A stretch of DNA of 64,000 nucleotides, taken from contig JBBPUQ010000011.1 in assembly GCA_038501195.1 (NCBI GenBank), forward strand, positions 310,001 through 374,000, given 5' to 3'. The translations under genes were made by a program, and so were the position numbers. Within the stretch, counting starts at the first letter, position 1; the number at the start of each line of letters is the position of its first letter. Below the pieces are notes generated by a model, which saw only the letters and a program-made list of their open reading frames with translations, did no database searches and was not told the DNA's origin. Of this stretch, positions 22,701 through 35,118 are shown piece after piece. This DNA is from Nemania diffusa (taxonomy: Eukaryota > Ascomycota > Sordariomycetes > Xylariales > Xylariaceae).

Positions 22701-25700
22701 ATACTGCAATTTTTATTTATATTTTATTAAAAATTAAAAATAAAGCTTTATTAAAAAAAAAAAAAATATTAAATAATTATATATAAGTTAACTTTTTAAA
22801 TTATTAAAAAAAATTTATAACAAAACTTAAAAAAGTTTTTTCGATTAAAAAATATAAACAAAGTTATAATTTATTATTAATATAAACTTTATAAATTTAT
22901 AATAAATTTGTTTTAATTTTATAAAATTTTTAAAATATTTATTTATTTATATAAATATTAAAATTTAAATTAAAATATATTAATATATAGCTATAAAAAT
23001 TAAAAAGTTATAAGTTTTTTATATAAACTAGTTTAATTAATTTTAATTAATATTAACTATTAATATAAAATTAACTATTTTTATATAGTTTATTTAGTTT
23101 TATTAATTAATTTTTATTATTAAATATAAATAAATAAAAAAAAACTTAAAAATAAATTAAAAAATAACTTTTAAATTAAATAAAGCTTAAATAAATTAAA
23201 AATTAAATATTAATTTAATAAAAAATTAATTAATTATAAATATAAGTTTTATTTAATAATTTTTGTTAAATATTGAAATTTTAAAACTATTTATTATTAT
23301 ATTTATTAATACTTTTATTGAAATTATTAAATTTATTGTTTTTAATATTAATATTATAAAAATATAAAAATATATTTAATATATTATAAAATTAATTAAT
23401 TTTAATAAAATAAAAAATAAAACTAGTTTTTTATTAAGTTTATTTTAGCTTTAAAATATAATAGCTATATTTAATATTTAATATATTTTTTTATTATTAT
23501 GTAGTTTTTATTATATATATATTTTTATTATAAATTAAGCTATTATTAAATAAAAATATTTTATTAAATTAAAATAACTTAGATTTAAATATATTTAATA
23601 AAGCTTTAAATTTAAATAATAATTTAAATAATTTAATAAAATAAAAAATTAGTTTTAACTATATAATTAAATTATTAAATTATTTAAATTTAATAAATTA
23701 ATATTTTTAAATTTATTTATTAATATTATAAACTTAATAAAATTAAAAGTTTTAAATTTATTTATTTATTTTTATTTTAAATAGTTTAATTATTATATAT
23801 TTTAATTTATTATTATTGCTTTTATTAAAATAACTTTTTAATTATTATATAATTATATATTAATTATTACTTTTAAGTTTATAAAATTTATAAATTATTT
23901 TATATTTAAAAAAAAAAAAGTATAATTTTATTTAGCTATAAATAGTAAAAATTAAAAATACTGCTTTTTTTTTATAAATTAAAAAGTTAAAAAACTTTAT
24001 ATATTATTTTAAAATAAAATATTTTTGTTAAAAATAAAAATTTAGTTTAAAAAATTTAGCTTATATTTAAAATCTTTAGTTTTAATTTATTTAATTAAAA
24101 ATATAATATATATATTTTATATATATTGTTATTTAAATATATTTATTATTTTAAATATAATATTTATAAATTTTTTTATATATTAAATTAAACTATAAAA
24201 AAATATTTTATTATAAAATAAATTATAATATAAAATATAAATAAAACTTTAATAATTTTAGTTAAATATATTTATTTAATAAAACATTAATAATAAAATA
24301 TATAAATTTATTATAATAGCAAATAATAAACTATTAAATTGAAATAGTTAATTTATATTAATAATAATAAAAAAATATATTAATAATTTAAATTTATAAA
24401 TTAAATTTAAATTTATATTTAATTATTAAAATATAAAAAAAGATTTATTTAATATAAATATTATATTAATTATTAATATTTATAACTATTTATTAAATTT
24501 TAAAATTAATTGCTACTTTATTTTTAATTTTAAATATATTTATTAATTAATACTAATATATTTAAATAATAAATATATATTTGCTTTTTTAATATTTAAA
24601 TTTTTATAACTATAACTTATTTAATTATTACAAAATTTATAAATAATAAAATTTTTAATAATTGAATTAATAAATATTATAATAAAACTTATTTTAAAAT
24701 TTTAATTTAAACTTTTATTAATAACTATTTTAAAAATAAATAGTTTAATTATATTTATTATATATATAAATAATATTTTTTTAATTTATAAAACTTTTAA
24801 AAAATAATAACTTTTTATTAAAAATTATTTTTTATTTTATATAAAATAATATATATTAAAGCTATTTTTTAAAAAAATATTTTTAAAATGTAAAAAAATT
24901 AAAGCTTTAAAAGTAATATATATTATTTAAAAAATATTAAAGATTTTATTTATTAAATAAAAGCGTTTTTAAAATTAGTTTATTTTTAAAAACTTTATAA
25001 ATATTAAGTTTTTTTTAAAAGCTTTAAAATTTATTTAAAAATAAATTTTAAACTATTTAAAAATTATTAAACTTTTAAATCGATTAATTAAATAAATTAA
25101 CTAGAAATAAAAAAGTATTAAAGTTTTATTTTTTAAACTATTATAAAATAAAGCTTTAGTTATTATAAAAATATATAGTTATATTTTCGAAATATTTATA
25201 ATAATATATTTAAATATTTTAAAGTTTGTTATTAGCTTTTTTATTACATAAAAATAAAAAAAAGTTTATAAATTTTTAATATATAATAGCTTTTTTTTTA
25301 TTAAAAGTTAATAAAATTATAAAATTTATAAAAAAAACTATTTAAAATTGTTAAATTTATTAAATATTATTTGCGATATTTTTTATTAATATTAAAAACT
25401 TTTTTAATTGTTTATATAAATTATAAATTATTAATTTTTTTTATTAATTTTTATAATTATAAAAAGATTTATATTAAATAAATAATTAAATTAAAACTTT
25501 TTAATATATAGATTTTATATATTAAAAAAAAACAAAACAAAACTATAAATATTTTATTTTATATTATATTTTTTAATATAAAATATTAAAACATTGATTT
25601 AATATTTTAATATAGTTTTATAAATAAAAATAAAAAATAAATCTAAAAAAATAAAATAAAAAAATATTAAAAATTTTTATAATATATTATTTAATAAATA

Positions 25701-28700
25701 GTTTTAAAAATTATAAAATTAAAGCTTTATTTTTTATAAACTTAGTTTAATAGTTTTAAAAAATATATAAATTTACTATATATATTTAAAAAAAATTAAA
25801 AAAGTTAAAATAATACTGTTTAATTTTTATAAATTTTTTTTATTTTTAATTTTAATAAAAACAACTTTAAATATTTCAATAATTTATAATATAAAAATAT
25901 ATATCGATTTTTTAAATATATTATTTTAAATAAACTAAATTAATTAAAATTTAAAGCTTTTATTAATAAATTTAAACAATTTAAATTAATTAAGTTATAT
26001 TTTAAATATAATTAAAAAAAAATTTAAAAACTATATTTATATATAAATAAAATAACTATTGCTTTAAAAAAAGCTTATAATAACAATAAACATTTTTTAT
26101 TAGCTTTTATTTTTTAAAAATTAAACTAGTTTATATATTAGCTAACTATAAAAATAAATATTTAAAATTATTATTTAAACTATTTATTATATATTAAATT
26201 TAATTTATTAAAATTAAAAATATTATTTTTATTTATTATAATATTTAAATTTTATTAAATTATAATTATAAACTTTTATAAACTTTTTTTTATTAGTTAA
26301 AAAAAATAATACTTTTTAATTATAATTAATTATTTTAGCAAATAAATTTATTGCTATATAATTAAAAACTATAATATTAAAATTATTATAAATATTTTTA
26401 AATTTTAATAATTTATAACAAAAACTATATTATTTAAATTATATATTAATTTAAAAAATATATTTTTTTTTAAAATTTTCGATATTATAATAAAATAAAT
26501 AAAATTAAAATTAGTAAATAATTTATTAAAATTATATAAATTATATAAACTAATAAAAAAGTTTTTAAAAATTATATAAAATATTTTTTTAAAACTAACA
26601 ATATATAATATTATATTAATAAAAAAAAACTAAATTAATTATTTATTAAAAATAGTTTATTATATTAATTTTTATTATATATAAAATATAAATTATTTAG
26701 TTTTTAAAATTATATATAATTATTTATTTTGAAAAGCTTTTAAAGTTTAATATTTAAACTTTTAACTTAACTTTTTAAAAATAAACTTAAAAAATAATAT
26801 TTATTAATTTTTAATTAATAAAAAAATATAGCTTTTTATATTAAATTATTTATTTAAAATATAATTTTATTAAAAATAAATTATTAATATTATAGCTTTA
26901 AAAAAAAACTATAAAAAATATATTTATAAAATATATATACTATATATAATAATTGAAAATTTTATTATATTAAAACAAAAAAAAAAATTAAAACTATTAA
27001 AATAAAATTGCTTTTTTATTACTTTTAAATAAGTAAATATATATATATAACATTATTAATTAATAGTTTTAATTAACTATATAATTATAAATAAAAAAAA
27101 AACAAAACAAATAAAAAAAACAAAAAAAAAAAAAGTTTTATATTTTTTTATAATAGCTATTAAATTTTAATAATTAAGTTTTTTTAATTTTAATTTTTTT
27201 TTTTATTTTATATATTATTTAATTTAATTTTGCTATATTTTTATATTTTTTATTTTATATATTATTATTTTGTTTTTTATTTTATATATTATTTAATTTT
27301 TTTATATTTTTTATATTATTTTAAATTTTATTTTATAATTGAATATTTTTAAATTTATAATAATTTATATAAATATATTAAATAAAATAAATAAAAAATA
27401 AAAAATTAATATTTTATATAAATAAAAAATAATAATTAAGTTTTAAATATTAATATTTAAATTTTTTAATATTTTTTTTATATTATTATTAAAATTTTTA
27501 ATTAATTTTAAAATATTTTTAAAATATTTAAAACTTTATATTTAAAAAAAAGTATATAAATTTATTTTAACTAATTATTAATAAAATTAATTAATTAATT
27601 TTTAATTATAAAAAATATTTTTTAAATTAAAAAAAATATATATATAATTTAAAAAGCTATATAATTTTTAATTATATATTTATATTTTTATAAATAAATA
27701 TAAAATTAAAAATATTTTAATATAATTAAAACTTTATTATTTTTAAATTTAAAATATAATTAATTATTTTAAATAAAATATAATTTAATTTTTTTTATAT
27801 TAAAATATAATTATATATTTAAATATAATTTTTAATTTTAATTATTTTTTATAAAATTTAATAAAAAATCTTTTTTAATTAGTTTTATATAGCAGTTTTA
27901 ATAAAAGTTTTATTATATTTTTATAAATTTTTGCTTTTTTTTAATAATTTTTTTTTAAATAAAACTTAATTTTTAAATAAAAATTTTATATTTTATACTA
28001 TTTTAATACTATTTAGTTTTTTAATTATTTATTTATTATTAATAAAATTTATAAATTAATTATATATTTAAAAATTTAAAACTTTATTTTATTTAAACTT
28101 TTTAAATATAATAATTTTTAAAAAAATAAATAAGTTTATTTATTAAAAACTAGTAATTATAAAAAATAAAATATTATTTAATTTAAATAATAAATATTAA
28201 ATTATAATAAAAATTATATTAAAATTTAATTTTATAATTTTTAATATTTTTAAATATATTTAAAATTAATAAAATATTAAAATAATAAACTTTAATATAT
28301 ATATTTTATTTAAAATAAATATAACTATAATAAAATTTATATATTTTTAAAAAGTTTTAAATATTAAATTAAAAAAATTTATTAATTATTTTATTAATAA
28401 AAAAAATAAAATATTTTTTTTATTTATATAAAATAATATTAAAAAATTTATTATAATTTTATTTATTAATATTTTTTAATTTTAAATTATTTAAAAAATA
28501 AAATAAGTTTTAAACTTTAATTTTAATAAAAATATTTTATATTAAAATTTTATATAAAGTAAATAAATTTATAAAAAAATAATAATTAAAACAGTTTTTT
28601 TATAATTTTTAATAATTTTAATTTATATTTATTTAATTTTTATAATTAATATATTTAAAATATATATATAATATAATTTAAAAAAAAACTTTATTTATTT

Positions 28701-30286
28701 AAAACTTTTGATTTTTTTAAAAATAAAATATAAAATTAACAATATATTTTTTATTTTATTATAAAAAGTTTATTAATTTATAAAATATAATATTATTATT
28801 TTTAATTAATTTTAAATATTTATATAATAATAATATAATATATAATAAAATTTTTATAAATATAACAATTTAAAGTTTAATAATTAAAATATAAAAAAAA
28901 TTATTTATTTAAAAAATTTTATAATAACAAAAATAATTATTATTAAATAAACTAATATTATTAATTTTTTTTTTTTTTTATTTAGTTAAAGTTTTTAAAA
29001 TATTTTTTAAATATAAAAAAAAATATAAATTATATAATAATTTTATTTTTATAAAAAAAATAAAAAATTTTATAAAAATAAAAAAAACTTAAATATTATA
29101 ATAAAATAGTTTTATTATTTAAAAATTTATTTAAAACTATTAATTTTAAGTTTTATTATAATAAAATTAATAAAATATATATTTTTATTTTTATTAAAAA
29201 AACTTATAATAAATAAATTAAAATAATAATTAAAATATTTAATTTTATATATTATATTTATTTTAAATATAAAAGTTTTAATTTAAAAATTTATTAAGTT
29301 ATTATTAAAAAAAAAAAAATTAATATTAATTTTTTTTTTATATATATTATAAAATATTTTTTAAAAATATATTAATAAATAATTTTATTAATTAAAATAT
29401 AAAATAAAAATATTTTTATATATTAATATAAAAATAAATTTAAAAAAAAAAACTTAGTTTTTATTATAAATTATTTAAACTTTTAATTTATTTATTAATT
29501 AATTTTTAATAATTTTATAATAATTAAATAAATAATTAAAAAATTAAAATTAAATTATATTAATATAAATAAAAATTTTGTTAATATTAAGTTTATATTT
29601 TTAAATTAATTTACTTTTTTAAAATTTAAAATTTTTAAAATTTTTAAAACTTTTAAATTTATAACTTTTAAACTTTTAAATATATTATTTTTAAATTTTA
29701 AAATTTTTATATTTTTAAATAAGTTTTTTTTTTTAAAATTTAAAATTTTAAAGCTTTAAATTAAAACTTTTTAAAATAAAACTATTTAATTTTATTTGTT
29801 TATTATATTTAATATTAAATTTTTTTAAATAAAATTTTTTTAATTATTTAAATTTATAAAAATTTAATTTATAATTATTTAATTTAAATTTATAAAGTTT
29901 AATTTTATAATTATTTAATTTATAATTTTATAATTTATAATTTTATAATTTATAAAATTATAACTTTTAAATATTTTTATTTTTATTAATAAATTATTTA
30001 TAAATTTTTTTAATATTTAAACTTTAAAATAATAATTAATAAGTTTTTTTAATTTAAAATTATTTTTTAGTTTAAAAATTTTAAATATAAAAAATAATAA
30101 ATTATTAATTAATTTTTTTAAATTATTATTAAATATATATATATTTTAATTTTAAAATTTTTTTTTAAGTTATATATTTAATTATAAATTTTAATAATTT
30201 AATATAATTAATATATTAATTAATATTTAATTTAAATTAGCTAGTTTATAAAAAAAGCTAATAAAAACTTAAATAAATATATAAAA

Positions 30287-30475
30287 ATTAATTAATAAAA
30301 CTAAATAATTTATTAAAAATAATATAAAATTAAATATTTTAATTTAAAAATTATAAAAATAGCTAAATTTTAAAAAAATTAAATTAATTAATAAAATTAA
30401 ACAATTTATTAAAAAAAATATAAAATTAAACATTTTAATTTAAAAACTATAAAAATAATTAAATTTTATAAAAAT
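30287..30475. repeat. Two-copy tandem repeat inside the AT island, unit about 95 bp
   Basis: The units starting at 30287 and 30382 share long AT stretches (AATTAATTAATAAAA and TTTTAATTTAAAAA blocks) and differ by C/T changes and one or two indels. It is a surviving internal landmark of the mutated element. Confidence 0.5.
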
Positions 30476-31031
30476 TATATTTTAAATTTAGTTTTTTTTT
30501 TTATATTTTAAAAATATTAAAAAATTTAATTATAATAATTTATTAAAATATATTTATTAAACTTTTTAAAATTTGCTAATATATTTTTAAAAAATAATAA
30601 ATATAATTAAATAATTAAAGTTTTAATTTATTAAAAAAAATTTTAAAAATAATATATTATAACTTTTTATAAAAATTTAAAATATTAAAAAATAAAATTA
30701 ATAAAATTTAAATTAATATAATTAATTATAAAACTTTTTAATATATAAATTTATATTTTTAATAAATAATTATTTTAAATAATTTAATATAAATAAAAAA
30801 TTATTATATAAAAAGTTATAAAGTTTATAATAAAACTTTAATATAAAATTATAAAGTTTATTTTATATAAAAAACTTTAAAAAAAATAAAGCAAAAAAAT
30901 TATAATTAAAAAAATATATTATATATAAAAAAATATTTTAAAAAATTATTATTATTTAAAAATATAAAAAATATAAAAATAAATACTTTATATAATTAAT
31001 TAATAAAGTTATTTTTTATTATTTTTAAATA

Positions 31032-31166
31032 GCTAAATAAAATAAAAACATATAACTTATAAAAATATAAAATAGTTTAGATTTAGCTAATTTGCTAAGA
31101 CTTTTTTTAATAATCCATAACACTATATTACCCCTTAATACAAGTTCTGCTTCCGAGACTTTTCTG
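31032..31166. repeat. Right long terminal repeat (135 bp)
   Basis: This is the mirror of the left copy: its first ~70 bp (inner side) are mutated to A/T, while its outer part keeps C and G (TTACCCCTTAATAC, CTTCCGAGAC). The length equals the left copy exactly. Confidence 0.8.
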
Positions 31167-31502
31167 GTAGATATAAGTGGCTAAGTCAGTGGCTAGGTAA
31201 GTGGCTTAGTAAGTGGCTTAGTAAATGGCTGTGTACATAGCTGAATAAGTGGGTGTAAAAACAGGGTGCCACCCAGCCTACCTACTATAGGAAAGAAAGC
31301 TTTTTTTTTATCAAAAAAACAACAAAAAATATTTTTAAAAAATAGGAAAATTAATTGGAAGTAATTGACAAGTAACAAGTCAGGTAAAGAATTATTACTT
31401 TACCTGCAATTAATTTTAAAACGATTATTTGGACTGGATTGGGTCAATTAATTGACAATCAGTCAAATAATTACTTTACCTGTGGGTAGCGCTGGTTATT
31501 TC

Positions 31503-31993
31503 TAACACATCCTACTATACCATGGGGTATTTTGATATCTTGACCTCCGACGATGAAACGGATCGTATAAAACCCGTCATCGTACCCTAGAGGCTTGACC
31601 AAGTCACACAACTATCTACAATTTCATCGCACAAGTCCTTAGCAAAAAACAATCGATTTCTAGCAAAGCGGAACTGGCTAAACTAATCTAAGTCATAGCC
31701 CCGGAAAGGCAACAACTAGCTAGCCTTGTGTAACACCTGTTTCTCCTTCAACTACCTTGTCTATTAGCATCTTTCAACTTGATCTTACCCCAACCCTTTT
31801 AAGCAGCCGGTAGCATGAATTCTCGGTAGATGAACGGGATATGAGGAAACAGCTAGTGCAGTGCTCGGTTGAGCACTCGTTTGTTTTGGCGAATTGAATC
31901 CGCCATTGCCGATTTAACTCGGAGAGCTTGGGCGATGAAGCAGTAGAAAGCCCATGCTGCTTCATTCGGTGAGCTGGGGCCAGAGTCCTGAAT
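31503..31993. other. Intergenic, 3' side of the AAA ATPase gene
   Basis: Normal base composition resumes immediately after the target duplication. No gene was supported; this region would hold the ATPase 3' UTR. Confidence 0.5.
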
Positions 31994-34549
31994 TCACTCT
32001 TCCCTACGCCTCTTTTCAGCACGTTCCGACACATCGTCTCCATTCTCTAATCTGCGTCTCTCCTGTCTCCCTTCGACATTATTAGGCGAAGACAACGTTT
32101 GCCCGATCTCTGTCTGGCCGTTAATCACCTGCAGTGTCATCTGCATATGGTCCATTGTTAGTGGCTTTCCTAAGCGACTTGCGAGAAGAGCCGCAATCTT
32201 GAAAACGTTCTTGATCTGGCGGCCATTCATCACTCTTTCCGCTAGCAAGGTAATATCGGAGTCCGATAGCTGAACCGGCCGCTTGAAGCTGCCCACAAAG
32301 CTAGACCAGATTGTTTTTCGAGTGGAGGCATCGAGATCGGGGTAATTAACTGTCATGTGGATTCGAGATTCGAAAGCTGGGTCGATAGCACTAATCCTGT
32401 TGGTTGTCATAAAGAGAATTCCTTGGTAATACTCAAGCATGCGAAGTAGAACTAACGGGCGTATCTGTCAGCAACGTTGGAAACGAGCGACACGTTCATT
32501 GCCTGAGATGAAATTGGTTGCTCTTTCTTACCAGATACTAATCTGTTGCGTACGAGTCCATCCATTGTGCGCCGTTCCAGAAAGACGTCGGCTTCATCGA
32601 GAAGTAGAACTGCTTTCCACTTAGTCACGATCGAGAAGACTTTCTTGAAAGTCCTCTCAGTGTCCGTTGCGCCATTTCCAAGTTCTCCAGCGCTTAACGA
32701 ATATAGAGGTGCCCGGACATGATCAGAAACTGTATAGTATTAGAAGATAGTACGAAACTTGGTAGTGCCCAATAAGTACTTACTTGACTCTGCTGTGAGC
32801 GTTTTGCCAACTCCCGGTGGGCCGGCTAGAAGAAAAATCACACCTTTCCCTATCATTTTTGTGCATTAATATTTGTCGGGATTGAGTGTGTTGCAACTTC
32901 AAAGACGGTCTAGGTGTTAGGCTAGCTGACCTTTGCCTTCCACAACATCGTCGAACGTGTCGTGTTGTTGCATTTGGTTCTCGACGAGTGATAGGAAAAC
33001 TTCCTTGTAAGCACCGGGTAGCACAAGACTTGAAAATGCATCCTTGTTCCAAACAATATCCTGAGTGTAGTCTATGTAGAATTCCGCTGATTGCAATATT
33101 ATCAGTTATTTCAATTGAAAATGTAACGTTTCAGATTATAGCACTTACCCCATTTTTTTATATCGAACGAATAGCCCCTCAGGATCGATGTGCAAAGCAA
33201 AAGCTGTTCGGGTGTCAAAATTCCCTGAAGAATGGGGTAAATTAGGAACATTTAGTATTGGTAGCAGAGGAAGATAGGATTGCTCACAGGTGCTTCCTCG
33301 TCGTCAGATAGAGGTCCGAGGCTCAATTCCTTCCCGGGGTTGAACTGCACGAAGGCTTGTTCATCAATAACAATGCGCCCGTTTATCTTATTTGCGTTAG
33401 CTCAAGGCACCTCTGACATAACTTCAGCTCCAGCGCACTTACATTCACCTTGTTTGACATGCTAAAGAAGGATGCCATCTCATCAATCTGAGTCGCAAGC
33501 CCGTTATAACTAACGTGATGATACCCTGTAAGGGCCACAAATTTCTCGCCTCTGTGTAGAAGTTTCTTCTTTAATTCTTCAGCTTTCCGGTGAAATCTCA
33601 ATGGATACACTTCCAACTCAGTTACTGCCGATGTCCCCTGAAATATATCGACAGAAAGCTTGAAGGTGTCCAATCCAAACCGTTCACCGTCCCAATCAAT
33701 GTAGTTGCACGGAATGCTCCACGAACTCTCATGTTGCGTGATTTCCTTTTCGATTCGAAAGACACGATCCTGCTTATTGATTTTGGCATATACCAATTCT
33801 CCAGGTGGAAACAATGTCCAGAGATAATCATATGTGATGACTCCGTGTGCAACTAGATCCTGATGAACCTGAATGGTATCCATCATGTCGGCAGATATGA
33901 CTTTATACAGCAACTCAAAGTGGTTCACGGTATCCTGGTCGGTCTGTTCCTTGGTGGATAACCTCAGTTCTTCGAGCCTATAGAAGAATGCACGAAAGGG
34001 GGAATCGAACGTCAACATCTCCAATCCCGCAGTTATCGCAGGATAGTTGCGGAAGACATCCCCAAGGATGGACCGTAGTATTGGACTCTGAATCTGGATT
34101 GAATGAATTACGATAGGCCGCGCGGTACCATGTCCCTTTTTGTATCGAACTAGAAGAGCATGTTTCTTGGTCTCTTCAGTATCCTCAATCGACTCCTTGA
34201 CATCATTAGGATAGTCCTCCACCCAGTTGATGCAGCATGAGCATTTTGGTGGTCCCTCGTAGAGATTCTTGGTGGTGCATGACATCCCTCGAGATTCTGA
34301 TACAGCATCACCTTTCTCTTGGTCATCTATAACCTGAGGTTGAGTACCTTGTGACGCCTGCTGAAGACGTACCAAGATATCCCTGAACCACAAACTTGGT
34401 TCGGCCTCCTGACTTAGTCGGGGAATTTGTACGGTAGAGAGTGCTCCGGGGGAGATTGAGATAGCTGAAGCAATATCGTCAGAAGGCTGGGAAGCATTTG
34501 TAAGTGAAATCTCAGGTAAACGGCCCTGCGCCAACTGATTTTGCTCCAT
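31994..34549 (-). CDS. AAA-family ATPase with DUF7025-type N-terminal region
   Basis: Seven exons on the minus strand, 34549-33443, 33386-33288, 33224-33149, 33086-32931, 32843-32784, 32729-32532 and 32451-31994, give 717 aa with every phase matching. The long N-terminal region contains YDYLWTLFPPGELVYAK, diagnostic of fungal DUF7025 ATPases. The AAA module has Walker A AGPPGVGKTLTAES (about 486-500), Walker B AVLLLDEADVFLERR (about 538) and the sensor ILFMTTNR, followed by a helical lid and a charged tail. The start is the first ATG in frame. The family is widespread in filamentous fungi and its function is unknown; AAA proteins remodel other proteins using ATP. It shares its promoter spacer with a HET-domain gene and ends 500 bp from the transposon island. 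Confidence 0.9.
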
Positions 34550-35118
34550 CTCTGTGCTGTAGGCCAAATGTTTCGGAGTCGATCTGTCTCGTTAAAAAAG
34601 CAGTCGACTCACCACATTTCTAATATAAGACTCGGAGAGTCTTTATCTATCTGAGCTGAAAAAAAAGTACTACGCCGTCGTATTTGGTGTGGTTCGCGTC
34701 CATTTTTGCATGCATAACGAAGTGTAAAAACCTGCACGTATTACTTGATTTGTCAAAGCGCAGAAGGTAGGAAACGAATCAAAACGCCCAGACATACATG
34801 TTAGTTGCGATTGGTCTATAAGACCTCTCCAACAATGGTTTTTATATATCCGGACGAAGCGGTGAGAAATGTTTTCATGCAGGCTACTACGCCTGACTTA
34901 GGCAACCGAATGTTACAGCCTGGAAGTCTACAATTTCTGCAGAGGCTGTTTTAATCGTTATAACCTGGCTTTGTAAGCATTGAGGTATATTTATTTTAAA
35001 TCTAGCACCACGATGCAGCGCCCGACAACACCCCCTTAGATACTAATATCCCCGGTACCCCTAACCTTCACAGTAGATAGGACTGCCCAAAATCAACCCC
35101 TACCGTAGGCGATAGACG
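34550..35118. promoter_or_regulatory. Divergent spacer between AAA ATPase and HET genes
   Basis: The 569 bp hold both start regions and nothing else that I could recognise. Common transcription control is possible but unproven. Confidence 0.4.

Larger units (their letters stand above)
19654..31166. mobile_element. RIP-saturated LTR retrotransposon, 11,513 bp
   Basis: Direct terminal repeats of exactly 135 bp (19654-19788 and 31032-31166) align without gaps, and their differences are C/T or G/A transitions. A 5-bp duplication GTAGA flanks the element (19649-19653, 31167-31171). The interior is almost entirely A and T with no frame of useful length, so neither gag nor pol can be recognised and the orientation is unknown. 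The length exceeds usual fungal LTR elements, so nested insertions inside are likely. The termini are GC..TG rather than TG..CA, which is unusual. Integration into the MITE is proven by the uninterrupted copy at 11329. Confidence 0.8.
19379..31494. mobile_element. hAT-like MITE split by an 11.5-kb LTR element
   Basis: The outer element starts CAGCGCTACCCACAGG at 19379 and ends with its inverted copy at 31494. It is flanked by a perfect 8-bp duplication GTTATTTC (19371-19378 and 31495-31502). The left arm is 19379-19653, the right arm 31172-31494; without the insert it is about 598 bp. The left arm ends in a GTAGGTAGG minisatellite (about 19557-19650); the right arm has ~12-bp AGTGGCTTAGTA repeats (about 31170-31250). 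Both arms keep ordinary base composition. No transposase is present. Confidence 0.85.

Noticed and set aside
19790..31030. AT island as inserted mitochondrial DNA
   Set aside because: It is bounded exactly by direct repeats with a target duplication, and the repeats themselves show C-to-T gradients; no mitochondrial gene fragment or GC-cluster was visible.
19654..31166. AT island as a centromere
   Set aside because: It is far too short and is one transposon insertion with intact genes close on both sides.
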